Shown: positions 35,077-43,891, counted from the first letter of the stretch. The stretch: DNA of 64,000 nucleotides from CAVPKN01 sp963832835 (GCA_963832835.1 CAWHVD010000001.1:558001-622000); one strand, 5' to 3'. Program-made: numbers and translations. The notes: generated by a model not told the origin, from the sequence alone.

Positions 35077-36249
35077 TTAGTGACTCGTTGTTGTTTGCAT
35101 AATAACTTCAAGAAGGCGTCCAAACCGATAAATTTGGCCAGCACGCCCTGTTTTTTCCCTCATGGGAATAAGAATACCCCCCTCTACTAGAGAATTCAGT
35201 AAACGGCTTGCTGTAGCTTTAGGAATGCCGGTTATTTTGACAAAGTTTGATCCTTTAAAAATAGGACGAGCAAAGATGAAATCCAATATTTTAATGACAA
35301 AATGAGAACGGGTGATTTCAGCCACACTCATTTTCATTTCTTCATATAAGCCGATAATTTGCTTCGCAAGGCTATTTTGAGCTTGAGCCTGAAAAATCAC
35401 TGCTTGCAGAAAAAATTCGATCCAGTCATCCCAAGCTTTATTTTTCGAGATATTTTCCAAATGGTCATAATAGGCATCTCTTTCCAAATCAAAGAAACCG
35501 CTAATATAAAAAGACGGGTATGAGATTAGCTGCTTTTCATAGAGGAATAAAGGGACTAAAATACGCCCGATTCTACCATTGCCATCTAAGAATGGATGCA
35601 ACAGCTCAAATTGAGCATGAATGACAGCAAGTTGAACAAGCCGTTCTTTATCATCGAAGTGGAAATATCTTTCCCACTTTGAAAGATAGTCGATTAAATC
35701 AATAGGTGAAGGTGGAACAAAGGTTGCCTGTTCAATATTTGCTCCTGGACGTCCAATCCAATTTTGCGTTTTACGAAACTCCCCTCGTCTTTTATTATTG
35801 CCTCGTACCCCGTCAAGTAATATTTCATGCATCTCTCTAATAAGATTTAATGTGAGAGGTATTCGAGTTAGATTTTCAATAGCATAGTGGAGAGTTTTAC
35901 GATAGTTGTCGATTTCTTGAACATCGTGATAATTACGAATATCATCGGAAGGCTCTGCGTCAAACTCTAGAATGTCTTCCAGAGTTGCCTGGGTTCCTTC
36001 TATCCTTGAGGATAAAACGGCTTCCTGTGTCATAATGGGAGCGAGTAGCAAGCCAGGATTAGGGATAGTCTGCAAAATCCCGTCAAATCTTGCTAAATGG
36101 CCATTGGCTAGAGCAATATTAGAGACGTGTCGTTCCCAGTTGATAAAGGCAACGGGTAGGTTTTCAGGGATATAAGGTTCCATATTTAAATGTTCCAATT
36201 TTTGTCGATTATAAGACATTTCAGGATTAATGTCTTGTTTGTGGAACAT
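35077..36249 (-). CDS. Fic-domain AMP-transferase with N-terminal inhibitory motif
   Basis: A 390-residue Fic protein. The catalytic motif is HPFLDGNGRIGR (H218 to R229), all active residues present. An inhibitory (S/T)xxxE(G/N) motif lies upstream as SSRIEG (S80-G85), making it a class II, self-inhibited Fic. The C-terminal part reads as a winged helix (VKITGIPKATASRLLNSLVEGGIL). Fic enzymes transfer AMP or other moieties to protein hydroxyls. The winged helix suggests an internal regulatory role rather than an effector, though that is inference. Alternative starts lie at 36219 and 36183. Confidence 0.92.
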   Translation of the reverse strand: MFHKQDINPEMSYNRQKLEHLNMEPYIPENLPVAFINWERHVSNIALANGHLARFDGILQTIPNPGLLLAPIMTQEAVLSSRIEGTQATLEDILEFDAEPSDDIRNYHDVQEIDNYRKTLHYAIENLTRIPLTLNLIREMHEILLDGVRGNNKRRGEFRKTQNWIGRPGANIEQATFVPPSPIDLIDYLSKWERYFHFDDKERLVQLAVIHAQFELLHPFLDGNGRIGRILVPLFLYEKQLISYPSFYISGFFDLERDAYYDHLENISKNKAWDDWIEFFLQAVIFQAQAQNSLAKQIIGLYEEMKMSVAEITRSHFVIKILDFIFARPIFKGSNFVKITGIPKATASRLLNSLVEGGILIPMREKTGRAGQIYRFGRLLEVIMQTTTSH

Positions 36250-36342
36250 TTAACCCAAAACATCTCATGTTTTTAAAAAAATGGAACTTTAAATAAGGTG
36301 GGGTTTATCTGTGGAATACACAAAAATAAATGTTGAATTGGA

Positions 36343-36504
36343 ATGCCATTTCCAGAAAATAAAGCCATGAAGTGGCACTGGGTAACATGACAGATTTGGA
36401 TGATCGTTTCGAAGCCTATGTTTTGCACCTAAGCGAGAAAGAATCGTTCAAAAATGGCGTGTTATACAGTGCCAATTTGTGACTTTATTTTCTGGAAATG
36501 GTAT
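36343..36504. repeat. family 1 palindromic element, copy F (162 bp)
   Basis: Begins atgccatttccagaaaataa (A to G at the third base) and ends tggaaatggtat; one T is deleted from the central T run. Same orientation as copies A and D. The following 36505-36739 contains no gene I can support. Confidence 0.9.
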
Positions 36505-36739
36505 CAGTTCCATCTTGCACAGAACGCACAAAGCTATGCGCCAAAGAAATCCATTACTATGAGGAAGGGCCATTGGATATAAATAAAAACCCCGAACATT
36601 TGAGCCAGAAAAATCCCATTCACTTCAGGACAGGATCCTTCAACTTTCATTTACGTGCCACTTTGCTTCTTTCTTGGCTATCCAATTCTTAAAGTGGATC
36701 GAACCAAGCCGTGCATTCTTGCTAGGAACGAGTAGGAAT

Positions 36740-37705
36740 TTAGGAAATAGTGAAAACAAGGCGTAATTCACGCAAAAGATGATTGATGCGCTCTTGCAAT
36801 TGCTTGCCAGCGTTTCGGTAAATGGCTAGAACACGATATTGGGAAGTGGCTGGTTGCCAGAGAACAGGATGCAGCCCCAATTTTTTCGCTAAAAAATCTG
36901 GCAAAAAGCCAACCTCGGATGAGTTTGAGCAGATATTTGCAATCAGTGACCAACTAGGAATACGCGATTTAACCGGAATCGAATACCCGTGCGCTTGGAG
37001 CCAGCCTTGTTGAAGCAATAGCACTTCCATTTGATCCTCAGGCAATAAGACTGGCCGCAAAGAAATCTCTTTTTCTTTGGAATATAGTTGAAAGTCCCCT
37101 CTGCCAATTTCAGCTGCTACTACTCCCTTCCAAGGAGCATTATCTAATACTAGAGCAATATCTGCCTCATCATGCAAAATGGCCGCGTAAGCATGGTCGG
37201 GCCGCATATGCTTAAATTCTATATTGTCGATGGAAAGTAAGGCTGGTACGGCAATTTGGGCAATCGCATGGGTAGTTACAAGCCGTATAGGTATTTGATC
37301 TTTTGAAATGATTAAATCGCGCAGTTGTTTGACCCAATGCTCTAATCGTGGGAACAAAATTTGCCCTTCCCGAGTGAGGCGAAATTGACGTTTTTCATGA
37401 GTACATAATGGAATCCCAAATGCTGCTTCCACGCGTTGAATAGCGGTGCTCGCAGCGCTTTGACTTAAGTGATGAAATACTGCAGATTTTCCCAGATTTT
37501 TGGTGTGCGCGGCAGTGATAAAAAGTTCTACATCGGCAATGCGCAAGGTTTTTAGAGAGTTTTCAATTTTTTGCAAGAATTCATCCGCCTCAGTAACTTC
37601 CATCACTCTCGGACAACTCATCAGACAAGCTCCTGAGGAGGTTTTCTGAGGTTCGTTGCTCTCTAGTAATTGCATGGTACCGGAATTATTGATCGATTCT
37701 TTCAT
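36740..37705 (-). CDS. LysR-family transcriptional regulator
   Basis: A 321-residue protein. After a roughly 45-residue N-terminal extension comes the LysR winged HTH (about 50-110: LFITAAHTKNLGKSAVFHHLSQSAASTAIQRVEAAFG, split here for length, and REGQILFPRLEHWV), then a periplasmic-binding-like effector domain. It is divergent from the nucleotide translocase at 37819 and probably controls it and itself; regulators of this kind are uncommon in obligate intracellular chlamydiae. Start choice: ATG 37705 is the first; a shorter start after the extension is possible. Confidence 0.85.
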   Translation of the reverse strand: MKESINNSGTMQLLESNEPQKTSSGACLMSCPRVMEVTEADEFLQKIENSLKTLRIADVELFITAAHTKNLGKSAVFHHLSQSAASTAIQRVEAAFGIPLCTHEKRQFRLTREGQILFPRLEHWVKQLRDLIISKDQIPIRLVTTHAIAQIAVPALLSIDNIEFKHMRPDHAYAAILHDEADIALVLDNAPWKGVVAAEIGRGDFQLYSKEKEISLRPVLLPEDQMEVLLLQQGWLQAHGYSIPVKSRIPSWSLIANICSNSSEVGFLPDFLAKKLGLHPVLWQPATSQYRVLAIYRNAGKQLQERINHLLRELRLVFTIS

Positions 37706-37818
37706 ACAAGCACCCCATTCATCAAATCGATTTTTTCGATTTTAAAAATCAAATATATCGACAATGGAAATAAAAACAAAGGAGTTATGCTGGTTTTTGC
37801 GTCTAAAAGGAGAGTTTA
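37706..37818. promoter_or_regulatory. divergent lysR / ntt intergenic region with dyads
   Basis: A 113-nt AT-rich gap between two divergent starts. It holds the dyads atcgattttttcgat (about 37726-37740) and gattttaaaaatc (about 37738-37750), followed by atatatcga. Such adjacent palindromes are the expected form of a LysR-type binding site. AAGGAGAG (37808-37815) is the SD for the ntt gene. Assignment as operator is inference. Confidence 0.5.
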
Positions 37819-39225
37819 ATGGATGATCCAAACAGTATATTGCGATTTTTCCAATGGTTATGTCGATTTAACTTTGGAAATTTCGAAAGGGAAGAATTTA
37901 AAAAATTCATAAGAATGGGATGTATTTTTGCTCTCATTATTGGAGTCTATTGGACCTTAAGGCCTCTAAAAGATGCAGTTTTTATTCAGCTTGTGGGCAA
38001 ACTGCAGCTACCTTTTGCTAAAACAGTATCAGTACTAGCTCTTCTGCCTTTAGTGATGTTCTATACGAAATTACTAGAGAGAACTTCGAGAGAGAAAATG
38101 CTGATCATTTTACCCACTTTTTACGGCATTTCAGTTTTGTGTTTTAGTTTTCTCATGATGATAGTTCAAGCGTCCGCAGAGGAAATTGCAGGAAGGTCTG
38201 TTCTGTTTTTAATGGGAACAAAAGCGCTGGGTTATTTTTGGTATTTGTTTGTGGAAAGTTTTGGTTCTCTAGTTGTGGCGCTCTTTTGGGCATTTGCAGC
38301 TGATACCACAGAACCTACTCCCGCAAAAAGGGGCTTTCCTCTAGTGGTTGCTATTGGCCAACTAGGAGGTGTTATTTTCCCCTATAGTATAGGTGGGTTG
38401 CCTCATCGCCTGGGATGTGCAACAGATGCTCTGTCGATGATGTGTTTAGGTCTTTTGATCTTATTCATCATCCCTCTGGTCCGTTATTTCTTAAGAATCA
38501 CCCCTAAACAATTACTTACGTCTTTTCATGGAAAAAATGAAACAGTGGAAGAAGGTACGCAGGAGCCTGGTTTTTTAGAAGGATTAAAGCTCTTACTCAA
38601 GAATCGCTATCTCATGGGGATATTTGCAGCCAACTTTATCTATGAGGTCGTCATCACGATTTTTGACTTCAATTTCAAAATAGCAGCAAGTTCGGAGTAT
38701 ACCGGAGTCGCTCTAAGCAATTATTTAAGTATCTATGGATCAAGCGTAAATATTGTGTCTCTAGTATGCTTATTGTTAGGCATTAGCAATGTCACGCGCT
38801 TTTTGGGAATAGGGGTAGCATTAGCTGCCATGCCTGTCATTGTAGGCTTGGCTCTTGCGGGTTTTTTAAGCCTCAGTTCTCTCACATTTCTTTTTGCCCT
38901 GATGGTGGGCTCTAAGGCCATTAACTATGCATTAAATGGCCCAGCGCTTAAACAGCTGTATATTCCAACGACTCCCGATGTGAAATTTAAAGCTCAAGCA
39001 TGGATAGAGACATTCGGCTCTCGGTTATCAAAACAGAGCGGATCTATGTTTAATATGTCGCTTGCTCCTTTGCAAACAGCCTTTGGAACCCTTGTAGGTC
39101 GATCTCACTATTTAATGTTGAGTGGTATTTTATGTTTTCCCTTGCTCGCATTATGGTTTGTAGTGGCGGTTTTTTTGGGCAATTCCTTTAAGCGAGCTGT
39201 CAAAGCAAAAACGGTTGTTTGTTAA
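37819..39225 (+). CDS. nucleotide transporter, NTT/Tlc (ADP/ATP translocase) family
   Basis: A 468-residue, roughly 12-helix membrane protein of the family found in chlamydiae, rickettsiae and plastids. It contains GVYWTLRPLKDAVFIQLVG at helix 1 with the conserved K, YFWYLFVESFGS, FANFIYEVV-like helix 7, and LKQLYIPTTPDVKFKAQAW. Members exchange host ATP for ADP or import nucleotides or NAD; which one cannot be read from sequence. It is slightly short of the usual 500 or more residues, mainly in the N- and C-terminal tails. Strong SD AAGGAGAG upstream. Confidence 0.93.
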   Translation: MDDPNSILRFFQWLCRFNFGNFEREEFKKFIRMGCIFALIIGVYWTLRPLKDAVFIQLVGKLQLPFAKTVSVLALLPLVMFYTKLLERTSREKMLIILPTFYGISVLCFSFLMMIVQASAEEIAGRSVLFLMGTKALGYFWYLFVESFGSLVVALFWAFAADTTEPTPAKRGFPLVVAIGQLGGVIFPYSIGGLPHRLGCATDALSMMCLGLLILFIIPLVRYFLRITPKQLLTSFHGKNETVEEGTQEPGFLEGLKLLLKNRYLMGIFAANFIYEVVITIFDFNFKIAASSEYTGVALSNYLSIYGSSVNIVSLVCLLLGISNVTRFLGIGVALAAMPVIVGLALAGFLSLSSLTFLFALMVGSKAINYALNGPALKQLYIPTTPDVKFKAQAWIETFGSRLSKQSGSMFNMSLAPLQTAFGTLVGRSHYLMLSGILCFPLLALWFVVAVFLGNSFKRAVKAKTVVC

Positions 39226-39257
39226 CTTGTGGGTATGTATTCCATGAGACTATCTCA

Positions 39258-39653
39258 CTATTCGACAATTTTCTGTTCTTTGCGCCGATCAGATTCCACA
39301 AAGCGGACTCCTTTCTCATAGATCAACAAAGCCACGCAACCACCAACGCTTGATGGGGAGTGCTGGGTGCCTGGGGGATGGATGACGAAGCTGCCTGCAG
39401 GATATGAGCCATGCTCATCAAACTGCTCACCCTCCAGGACGTACATATGTTCATATCCAAGATGCTCATGCAGCTGGACGCGCGCACCAGCCTCATAGCG
39501 CAGCAGCACCGCAGCCGCGCCACTTTCCCGTTCATCATAAAGCCAGTGTGCCGTGACACCCGGTCGGAATGGCTTCCAATCGGCCTTCGAACGCAGGACT
39601 TTGGCATGCTCAATCAAATTGGAAATGACAATCGAATTGATTATGGAAGGCAT
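39258..39653 (-). CDS. small cupin protein (ChrR-like)
   Basis: A 131-residue single cupin barrel: ALLRYEAGARVQLHEHLGYEHMYVLEGE, with metal ligands HEH..Y.H, and SFVIHPPGTQHSPSS for the second motif. This is the ChrR-like cupin class found as stand-alone sensors or enzymes. It overlaps the end of the urea transporter gene by 13 nt and so belongs to the same transcription unit (40662 gene, transporter, cupin). Confidence 0.85.
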   Translation of the reverse strand: MPSIINSIVISNLIEHAKVLRSKADWKPFRPGVTAHWLYDERESGAAAVLLRYEAGARVQLHEHLGYEHMYVLEGEQFDEHGSYPAGSFVIHPPGTQHSPSSVGGCVALLIYEKGVRFVESDRRKEQKIVE

Positions 39654-40636
39654 AAATCTTTCTCCAATAGACTTCTAAGTTGACGTTTCTCCTCATCTGG
39701 TTTGGATGCAGGGGGAGCTGGAGGCCGCATGTTAAACCAATTCTTTTCAATCCAGCCTAACCCAAGCATCAGCCAGGTTGTGAAAACAAAAGGGGAGGAC
39801 AACGTTTGGATACCGAAATGAGCAATCGCTGGCATTAACATGGTAGCGATAATAGCCCCGAAAAGGGAAAGCCTGAGCTTGCCGCCGCAAAATACAAATA
39901 CAGAGACAGCAGTCAGGACGCCGTTGAACCCATAGAGACCAAGATCGGCGCTCATCGAATCTACGTTGCGATAATAATAAGCTACTAAGGTGCCAATGAT
40001 AGCTCCGAAAAAGGAGATCAAGCCATGTCGCCAGTTGCTTAGCAGCAAGCCGATTAAAAACAATAAGCCTGACCAGATGTTGGGAGAAAAGATCGCCTGG
40101 CCCAAGCTGAACAAAACCGCTGTCACAGGATGAAATATCGTATTTACGTTGGTCGAGAACGTGATTGGCTGAAGAAAGTCAAGTTTCGAAGCCAAGGCAT
40201 AAAGAACCCAAAAAATAAGCAGGAAAGGAAGTGCAAGGGTTGGAAACGGCAAGATCGCAACACATAGCCGGACCAGTATAACAGCGCTCGCGATGCAGAT
40301 AACGAGCACGATCCACATGCTCACACTACTCCAGCTGGTATGAAAAAAGGCCGGAATCGACAGAGCAATCAGACAAGGGTTGAGGCCGGGGAGCCCGGTT
40401 GTGAGGATCGGTCCCCGTTCCCCAAGAAGCATACGGCCTGCCGGAGCCATAAACGCTGCCACAACCAGGTAGGCGCAGGAAATGGGCGAGGCGATCAAAA
40501 CAGCAGCCAGGAAGAACAATCCCGTCAGCTCGTTGGCCTGAAAGCTAAGCTGTGAAACACCACGCAGCACAAGCCGTAAATAGGGAACCTTACCGCTTTG
40601 TACTGGAGGAAAAATGATGTCGACCGGTTTTTTCAT
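39641..40636 (-). CDS. urea transporter (UT/SLC14 family)
   Basis: A 331-residue membrane protein with about ten helices in two homologous halves. Each half has the UT signature: TGLPGLNPCLIALSIPAF in the first and LGLYGFNGVLTAVSVFVF in the second. UT channels conduct urea selectively. It begins 25 nt after the hydrolase gene and overlaps the cupin gene. No urease is in the window, so the fate or source of urea is unclear. The cassette looks transferred. Confidence 0.87.
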   Translation of the reverse strand: MKKPVDIIFPPVQSGKVPYLRLVLRGVSQLSFQANELTGLFFLAAVLIASPISCAYLVVAAFMAPAGRMLLGERGPILTTGLPGLNPCLIALSIPAFFHTSWSSVSMWIVLVICIASAVILVRLCVAILPFPTLALPFLLIFWVLYALASKLDFLQPITFSTNVNTIFHPVTAVLFSLGQAIFSPNIWSGLLFLIGLLLSNWRHGLISFFGAIIGTLVAYYYRNVDSMSADLGLYGFNGVLTAVSVFVFCGGKLRLSLFGAIIATMLMPAIAHFGIQTLSSPFVFTTWLMLGLGWIEKNWFNMRPPAPPASKPDEEKRQLRSLLEKDLCLP

Positions 40637-40661
40637 TAGCTCTTACGGGAATTGGAACACC

Positions 40662-41330
40662 TCACAGCGACTCCAAGAGTTTCAACACTTTGTCCGATTT
40701 GCATGTCCAACCGACGATACCACCTTGAGCCACAATCGCTTTAAGAGTTGTGTCCTTAAACTCGGGAAAGTAGCTGTCTGTTCCATCTTCGATGAGCAAG
40801 CAGTCGAAGCCGCGGTCGTTCGCGCAACGCATTGTCGTCTGCACACAGACCTCTGTGGTTACGCCCGTGATAACCAGGTTGGTGATTTTGCGCGTTGAGA
40901 GATACTCGTAAAAGTTTGTGCGATAGAATGTATCTTTACCCGGTTTGGCAATGACAAGCTCTCCTTCTTTCGGGGTCAGCTCAGGGATAAAGTCCGATCC
41001 CTCTGCGCCATCGATCAAGATCCGCCCCATCGGCCCAGGGTCTCCAATCTTGATCTTCGGATTCCCGCGGTTGCGCTTAGCTGTCGGAAGATCAGAAAGA
41101 TCGGGTTTATGGCATTCTTTGGTGTGGATGATTGGTAGGCCGGCTTTACGAAAGGCTGCCTGGAGCTTGCCAATGACAGGGATGCAGGGAGCGATATTCT
41201 TGAGATTATTCCCAAGTGATTCCGCGAACCCTCCTGGCAGGCAAAAATCTCGCTGCATGTCTATGCAGACAAGAGCGATATGATCAATGTCGAACTCATA
41301 GGGAAATGGTGTCGCGGCAATTGTTGGCAT
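40662..41330 (-). CDS. isochorismatase-family cysteine hydrolase, biuret amidohydrolase-like
   Basis: A 222-residue hydrolase with the family triad D24 (VCIDMQRDF), K129 (VIAKPGKDTFY) and C162 (TGVTTEVCVQTT). The segments LPGGFAESLGN, HKPDLSDLP and IGDPGPMGRILI closely fit, from memory, the biuret/ureidoacrylate amidohydrolase branch, and the triad spacing is almost that of BiuH. Such enzymes release ammonia from biuret or similar ureido compounds. Its partnership with a urea transporter supports a nitrogen role. First gene of the cassette. Confidence 0.85.
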   Translation of the reverse strand: MPTIAATPFPYEFDIDHIALVCIDMQRDFCLPGGFAESLGNNLKNIAPCIPVIGKLQAAFRKAGLPIIHTKECHKPDLSDLPTAKRNRGNPKIKIGDPGPMGRILIDGAEGSDFIPELTPKEGELVIAKPGKDTFYRTNFYEYLSTRKITNLVITGVTTEVCVQTTMRCANDRGFDCLLIEDGTDSYFPEFKDTTLKAIVAQGGIVGWTCKSDKVLKLLESL

Positions 41331-41501
41331 TTTTACTCGGACCTCTCTTTCATAGTTGAATCGATTTTTTTTAAAGCAGCCATCAAAGGGTATGTGGCCA
41401 TTGGCTTTGAATTTAAAATGTGGTATCTCATTTAGCTATATTTCAAAAAAATACTTATAAGCAAGTAGTAATGACGCAAAGAGCTGCAAAAGTCGCTTCA
41501 A

Positions 41502-41664
41502 CCTAAAAACGGCAGTTCGAGATGGTAAAGTGATGCAAGATTTTGATTTAGAATCACTTTTAATAGGGGGCGCACATTCCCAAATGGTGAAGGGGCCACC
41601 TAGTGGAAGCGATTCTGGATCAAAAGATTGCGTCAATTTGCCGTCTCCAACTGCCGTTTTTAGG
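41502..41664. repeat. family 2 palindromic element, complete (163 bp) with TTCAA target duplication
   Basis: Ends cctaaaaacggcagtt and aactgccgtttttagg are perfect 16-bp inverted repeats, and the interior halves are also largely complementary. TTCAA flanks it on both sides (41497-41501 and 41665-41669). No transposase inside. The gene-free stretch 41331-42066 holds this element and otherwise nothing I can identify. Confidence 0.9.
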
Positions 41665-42075
41665 TTCAAGAGCTAGAAAAGCGTGAATTTGCATTGGTAT
41701 CAAATCGAGAGCTACATGGCTAAATTATGCGCAATATCACCCAGTCCATTGAGATGGGCGTTCCAAAGTTGTTGAAGTTTTTTGAGTCCCCTTCATCAAT
41801 ACTGATGTAAAATACAGCTAACCAGTTGTGGACCATAGTGTCCTTGGATATGGATGGAGAAAATACAGCTTTCTCGAGTTATCTTAGCTCCTTTAATACG
41901 GGCCAAGAGAATCTTAGTGCCTCTCTTAACCAATGCCATCACGGCAGGCGCTAGCTTGGGTTATGCCAGATACCCGCATCGAGTTCATAGGAGAAGAACA
42001 ATCGGTAAAAAGAAGATTCACTCTATTGACAATCCACCAACTATTTTGGTAATATGACCAAAAATAGTGGTGGAT

Positions 42076-42411
42076 ATGTTAGAACATCTCTTTGGGAATC
42101 CTGTAATTGAAAAGGTGCTATTTTATCTTGTGGTGAACCAGAAATGCTATCCTTCGCAACTTAAGAATACCTTTCAAATCCCTCTGTATAGTTTTCAAAG
42201 GGCTTTAGGGAGGCTGGAAAGAGGCGGTGTGATCGTAAGCCACAGGGAAGGGAAAACATTAATATATCAATTTAACCCTAGATATCCTTTTTTAAACGAT
42301 TTAAAAACTTTTTTAGAGAGAGCCTATTCTTTCTTACCTGACGACATTCGTCAAAAATATTATGAGCCAGTCGTAAGAAAACGGCCGCGCCGGCTAGGAA
42401 AACCCTTATGA
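42076..42411 (+). CDS. winged-helix regulator, antitoxin-like
   Basis: About 111 residues (GTG at 42067 is an alternative start). The fold reads as a wHTH: IEKVLFYLVVNQKCYPSQL, IPLYSFQRALGRLERGGVI, then HREGKTLIYQFNPRYPF, the wing and following strand. Proteins like this pair with a nucleotidyltransferase of the AbiEii/MNT kind. The stop overlaps the next ATG (ATGA), so the pair is coupled. Confidence 0.8.
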   Translation: MLEHLFGNPVIEKVLFYLVVNQKCYPSQLKNTFQIPLYSFQRALGRLERGGVIVSHREGKTLIYQFNPRYPFLNDLKTFLERAYSFLPDDIRQKYYEPVVRKRPRRLGKPL

Positions 42412-42761
42412 TTGAGTGGTCAACAATTTCACTTCGCGATCTTGCAGGATACATATCTGAAGAGCTAAGGAAGAGGGATATCGATACGATTTTGGTTGGA
42501 GGAGCGTGTGTAACGATTTATTCCGAAAATCGCTACCAGTCCTACGATCTCGACTATATCACTTATGCCGACATGAAAAGGGTCAAAATAGCCTTGGCAG
42601 AGCTCGGTTTCATGGAAAAGCAGAAATATTTCAAACATGAAGGCTGTCAATGGTTTGTAGAATTTGTTTCTCCACCTGTTGCTGTTGGAGATGAACCTGT
42701 ACAAAGATTTAACTCGGTCCAAACACCTTTAGGAACAATCAAGCTATTTGGCACTGTATAA
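42408..42761 (+). pseudogene. AbiEii/DUF6036-type nucleotidyltransferase, 3'-truncated
   Basis: The 117-residue frame has the NTase signature ILVGGACVTIYS followed by SYDLDYITY (GG...DxD). It runs to TPLGTIKLFG, then reads into a family 1 repeat fragment and stops. Relatives continue after this point with a CVKDRL-type helix and about 60 more residues, so the gene is a truncated toxin-like or NTase gene. Without its C-terminal half, activity is doubtful. Partner of the upstream wHTH gene. Confidence 0.75.
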
Positions 42762-42780
42762 CACGCCATTTTTGAACGAT
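42748..42780. repeat. family 1 palindromic element, 33-bp fragment
   Basis: Ttggcactgtataacacgcc through tttgaacgat is identical to the inner part of one arm of copies C and E. It truncates the NTase gene. The outer end and the other arm are absent, so it is the remnant of an insertion followed by a deletion. Confidence 0.8.
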
Positions 42781-42820
42781 AGTAGAGCTTATCGGCCTGT
42801 TTCAGAATAGGTTAGCGAAT

Positions 42821-42862
42821 AAAAAAAACCGAACGTTTGGCCATTTCTGACAAAACGTCCGG
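42821..42862 (-). terminator. putative rho-independent terminator
   Basis: On the minus strand ccggacgttt and aaacgttcgg form a stem around a 14-nt loop, followed by eight T. It would end transcription coming from the methyltransferase gene at 43044, about 180 nt upstream. A short 29-codon frame at 42909 lies between and is not convincing. Confidence 0.55.
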
Positions 42863-43043
42863 GGATGTGCCCAGCCCCGAACCATTCTCGAACCAATTTC
42901 TCGAAGGAATGAGCAAAATCTTTGATTTAAGAGAGATTTTGCAAAGAGAAAACTTACTAGATACTCAAGAAGTCGAGCGTATTGCTCAATCTGGATAGAG
43001 TGTTGATTCCCTATTATGGAATCTAACCAATGTAATACAGTAA

Positions 43044-43850
43044 TTATTGTTCTTTCTTAGCTTTTGCATAGAATACTTGTAAAGCTTCGGCTATCCCCTG
43101 ACCCTTATCCAAGCGATTTGCTTGTTTAAGCGCTTTTTCCCGAAGGCTAGCAACTTGAGCTGTAGTAAGTTGCTCAAACTTAGCTCGTGTTCCATGACTC
43201 CATAAGCTATCCCACCATTCCTCAGACGTGTTATGGAAAAAAAATTTGGTCTCTTCAATAATCTGAATATCTTTGAAACCAGTTTTGTCAAGACACCCCC
43301 AAAGTTCTTTTTCACCCCATAGTGAAGTCGCTGCTAGGGTAGTTGTATTGCAAAGTTTTTTTGTTTCTTCGTTCATCCAGACATCTAATGCTGAATCCTC
43401 TCCCCAGGTAGAGGCGACTAGCATTCCACCTGGTTTAAGCACTCTTTTAAATGCAGACAAAGCTGTAGATATTGAGGGTAAGAAAAAAAGTGCAAAACCA
43501 CAAAACACAAAATCGAAGCTGTTATCGGGAAAATGCAACTGTTCTGCATCCATGCATTGGAGTTCGATCCAGTCAATATTCCTCTCGAGCACTTCTTTAG
43601 AAGTTTCTTTTAACATCTGTTGACTGATATCAATTCCAACAACTTTTCCTGATGGCCCAACAGCATCTGCTAGTGGAAATAGAACGGCACCCCTTCCTGT
43701 TGCCACATCTAAGACGTGTTGATTGGGAAGCACTTCTACTTGTTCAACTAAACGTTTGCCGAAATAGGTGAAAAATGAAGCACTTTTTTTGCCATATTGA
43801 GGAGCTGCGCGATCGAATATTTCACTTACCCATTGTTTATGGTTACTCAT
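43044..43850 (-). CDS. class I SAM-dependent methyltransferase, UbiE-like
   Basis: A 268-residue Rossmann-type methyltransferase. Motif I is VLDVATGRGAVLFPLA, followed by VVGIDISQQMLKE (ribose contact), the acidic QCMDAEQLHFPDNSFD, FVFCGFALFF and the post-I motif VLKPGGMLVASTWGED. It belongs to the Methyltransf_11/UbiE group that acts on small molecules such as quinones or lipids; substrate unknown. Stand-alone gene in the accessory region. Confidence 0.87.
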   Translation of the reverse strand: MSNHKQWVSEIFDRAAPQYGKKSASFFTYFGKRLVEQVEVLPNQHVLDVATGRGAVLFPLADAVGPSGKVVGIDISQQMLKETSKEVLERNIDWIELQCMDAEQLHFPDNSFDFVFCGFALFFLPSISTALSAFKRVLKPGGMLVASTWGEDSALDVWMNEETKKLCNTTTLAATSLWGEKELWGCLDKTGFKDIQIIEETKFFFHNTSEEWWDSLWSHGTRAKFEQLTTAQVASLREKALKQANRLDKGQGIAEALQVFYAKAKKEQ

Positions 43851-43891
43851 GACACCTTTTAAGAAAAAAAATATTTAGTTTAAAAACATTT

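Noticed and set aside
36498..36692. A 64-codon frame starting inside family 1 copy F
   Set aside because: It begins in repeat DNA and shows no domain; probably chance.
41854..42057. A 67-codon frame upstream of the wHTH gene
   Set aside because: Basic, low-complexity product without a recognisable pattern; the opposite strand is equally protein-like. Treated as non-coding.
42909..42998. A 29-codon frame (MSKIFDLREILQREN...) between the terminator and the methyltransferase
   Set aside because: Too short, no spaced SD, and no partner; it could be the remnant of a gene but cannot be supported.
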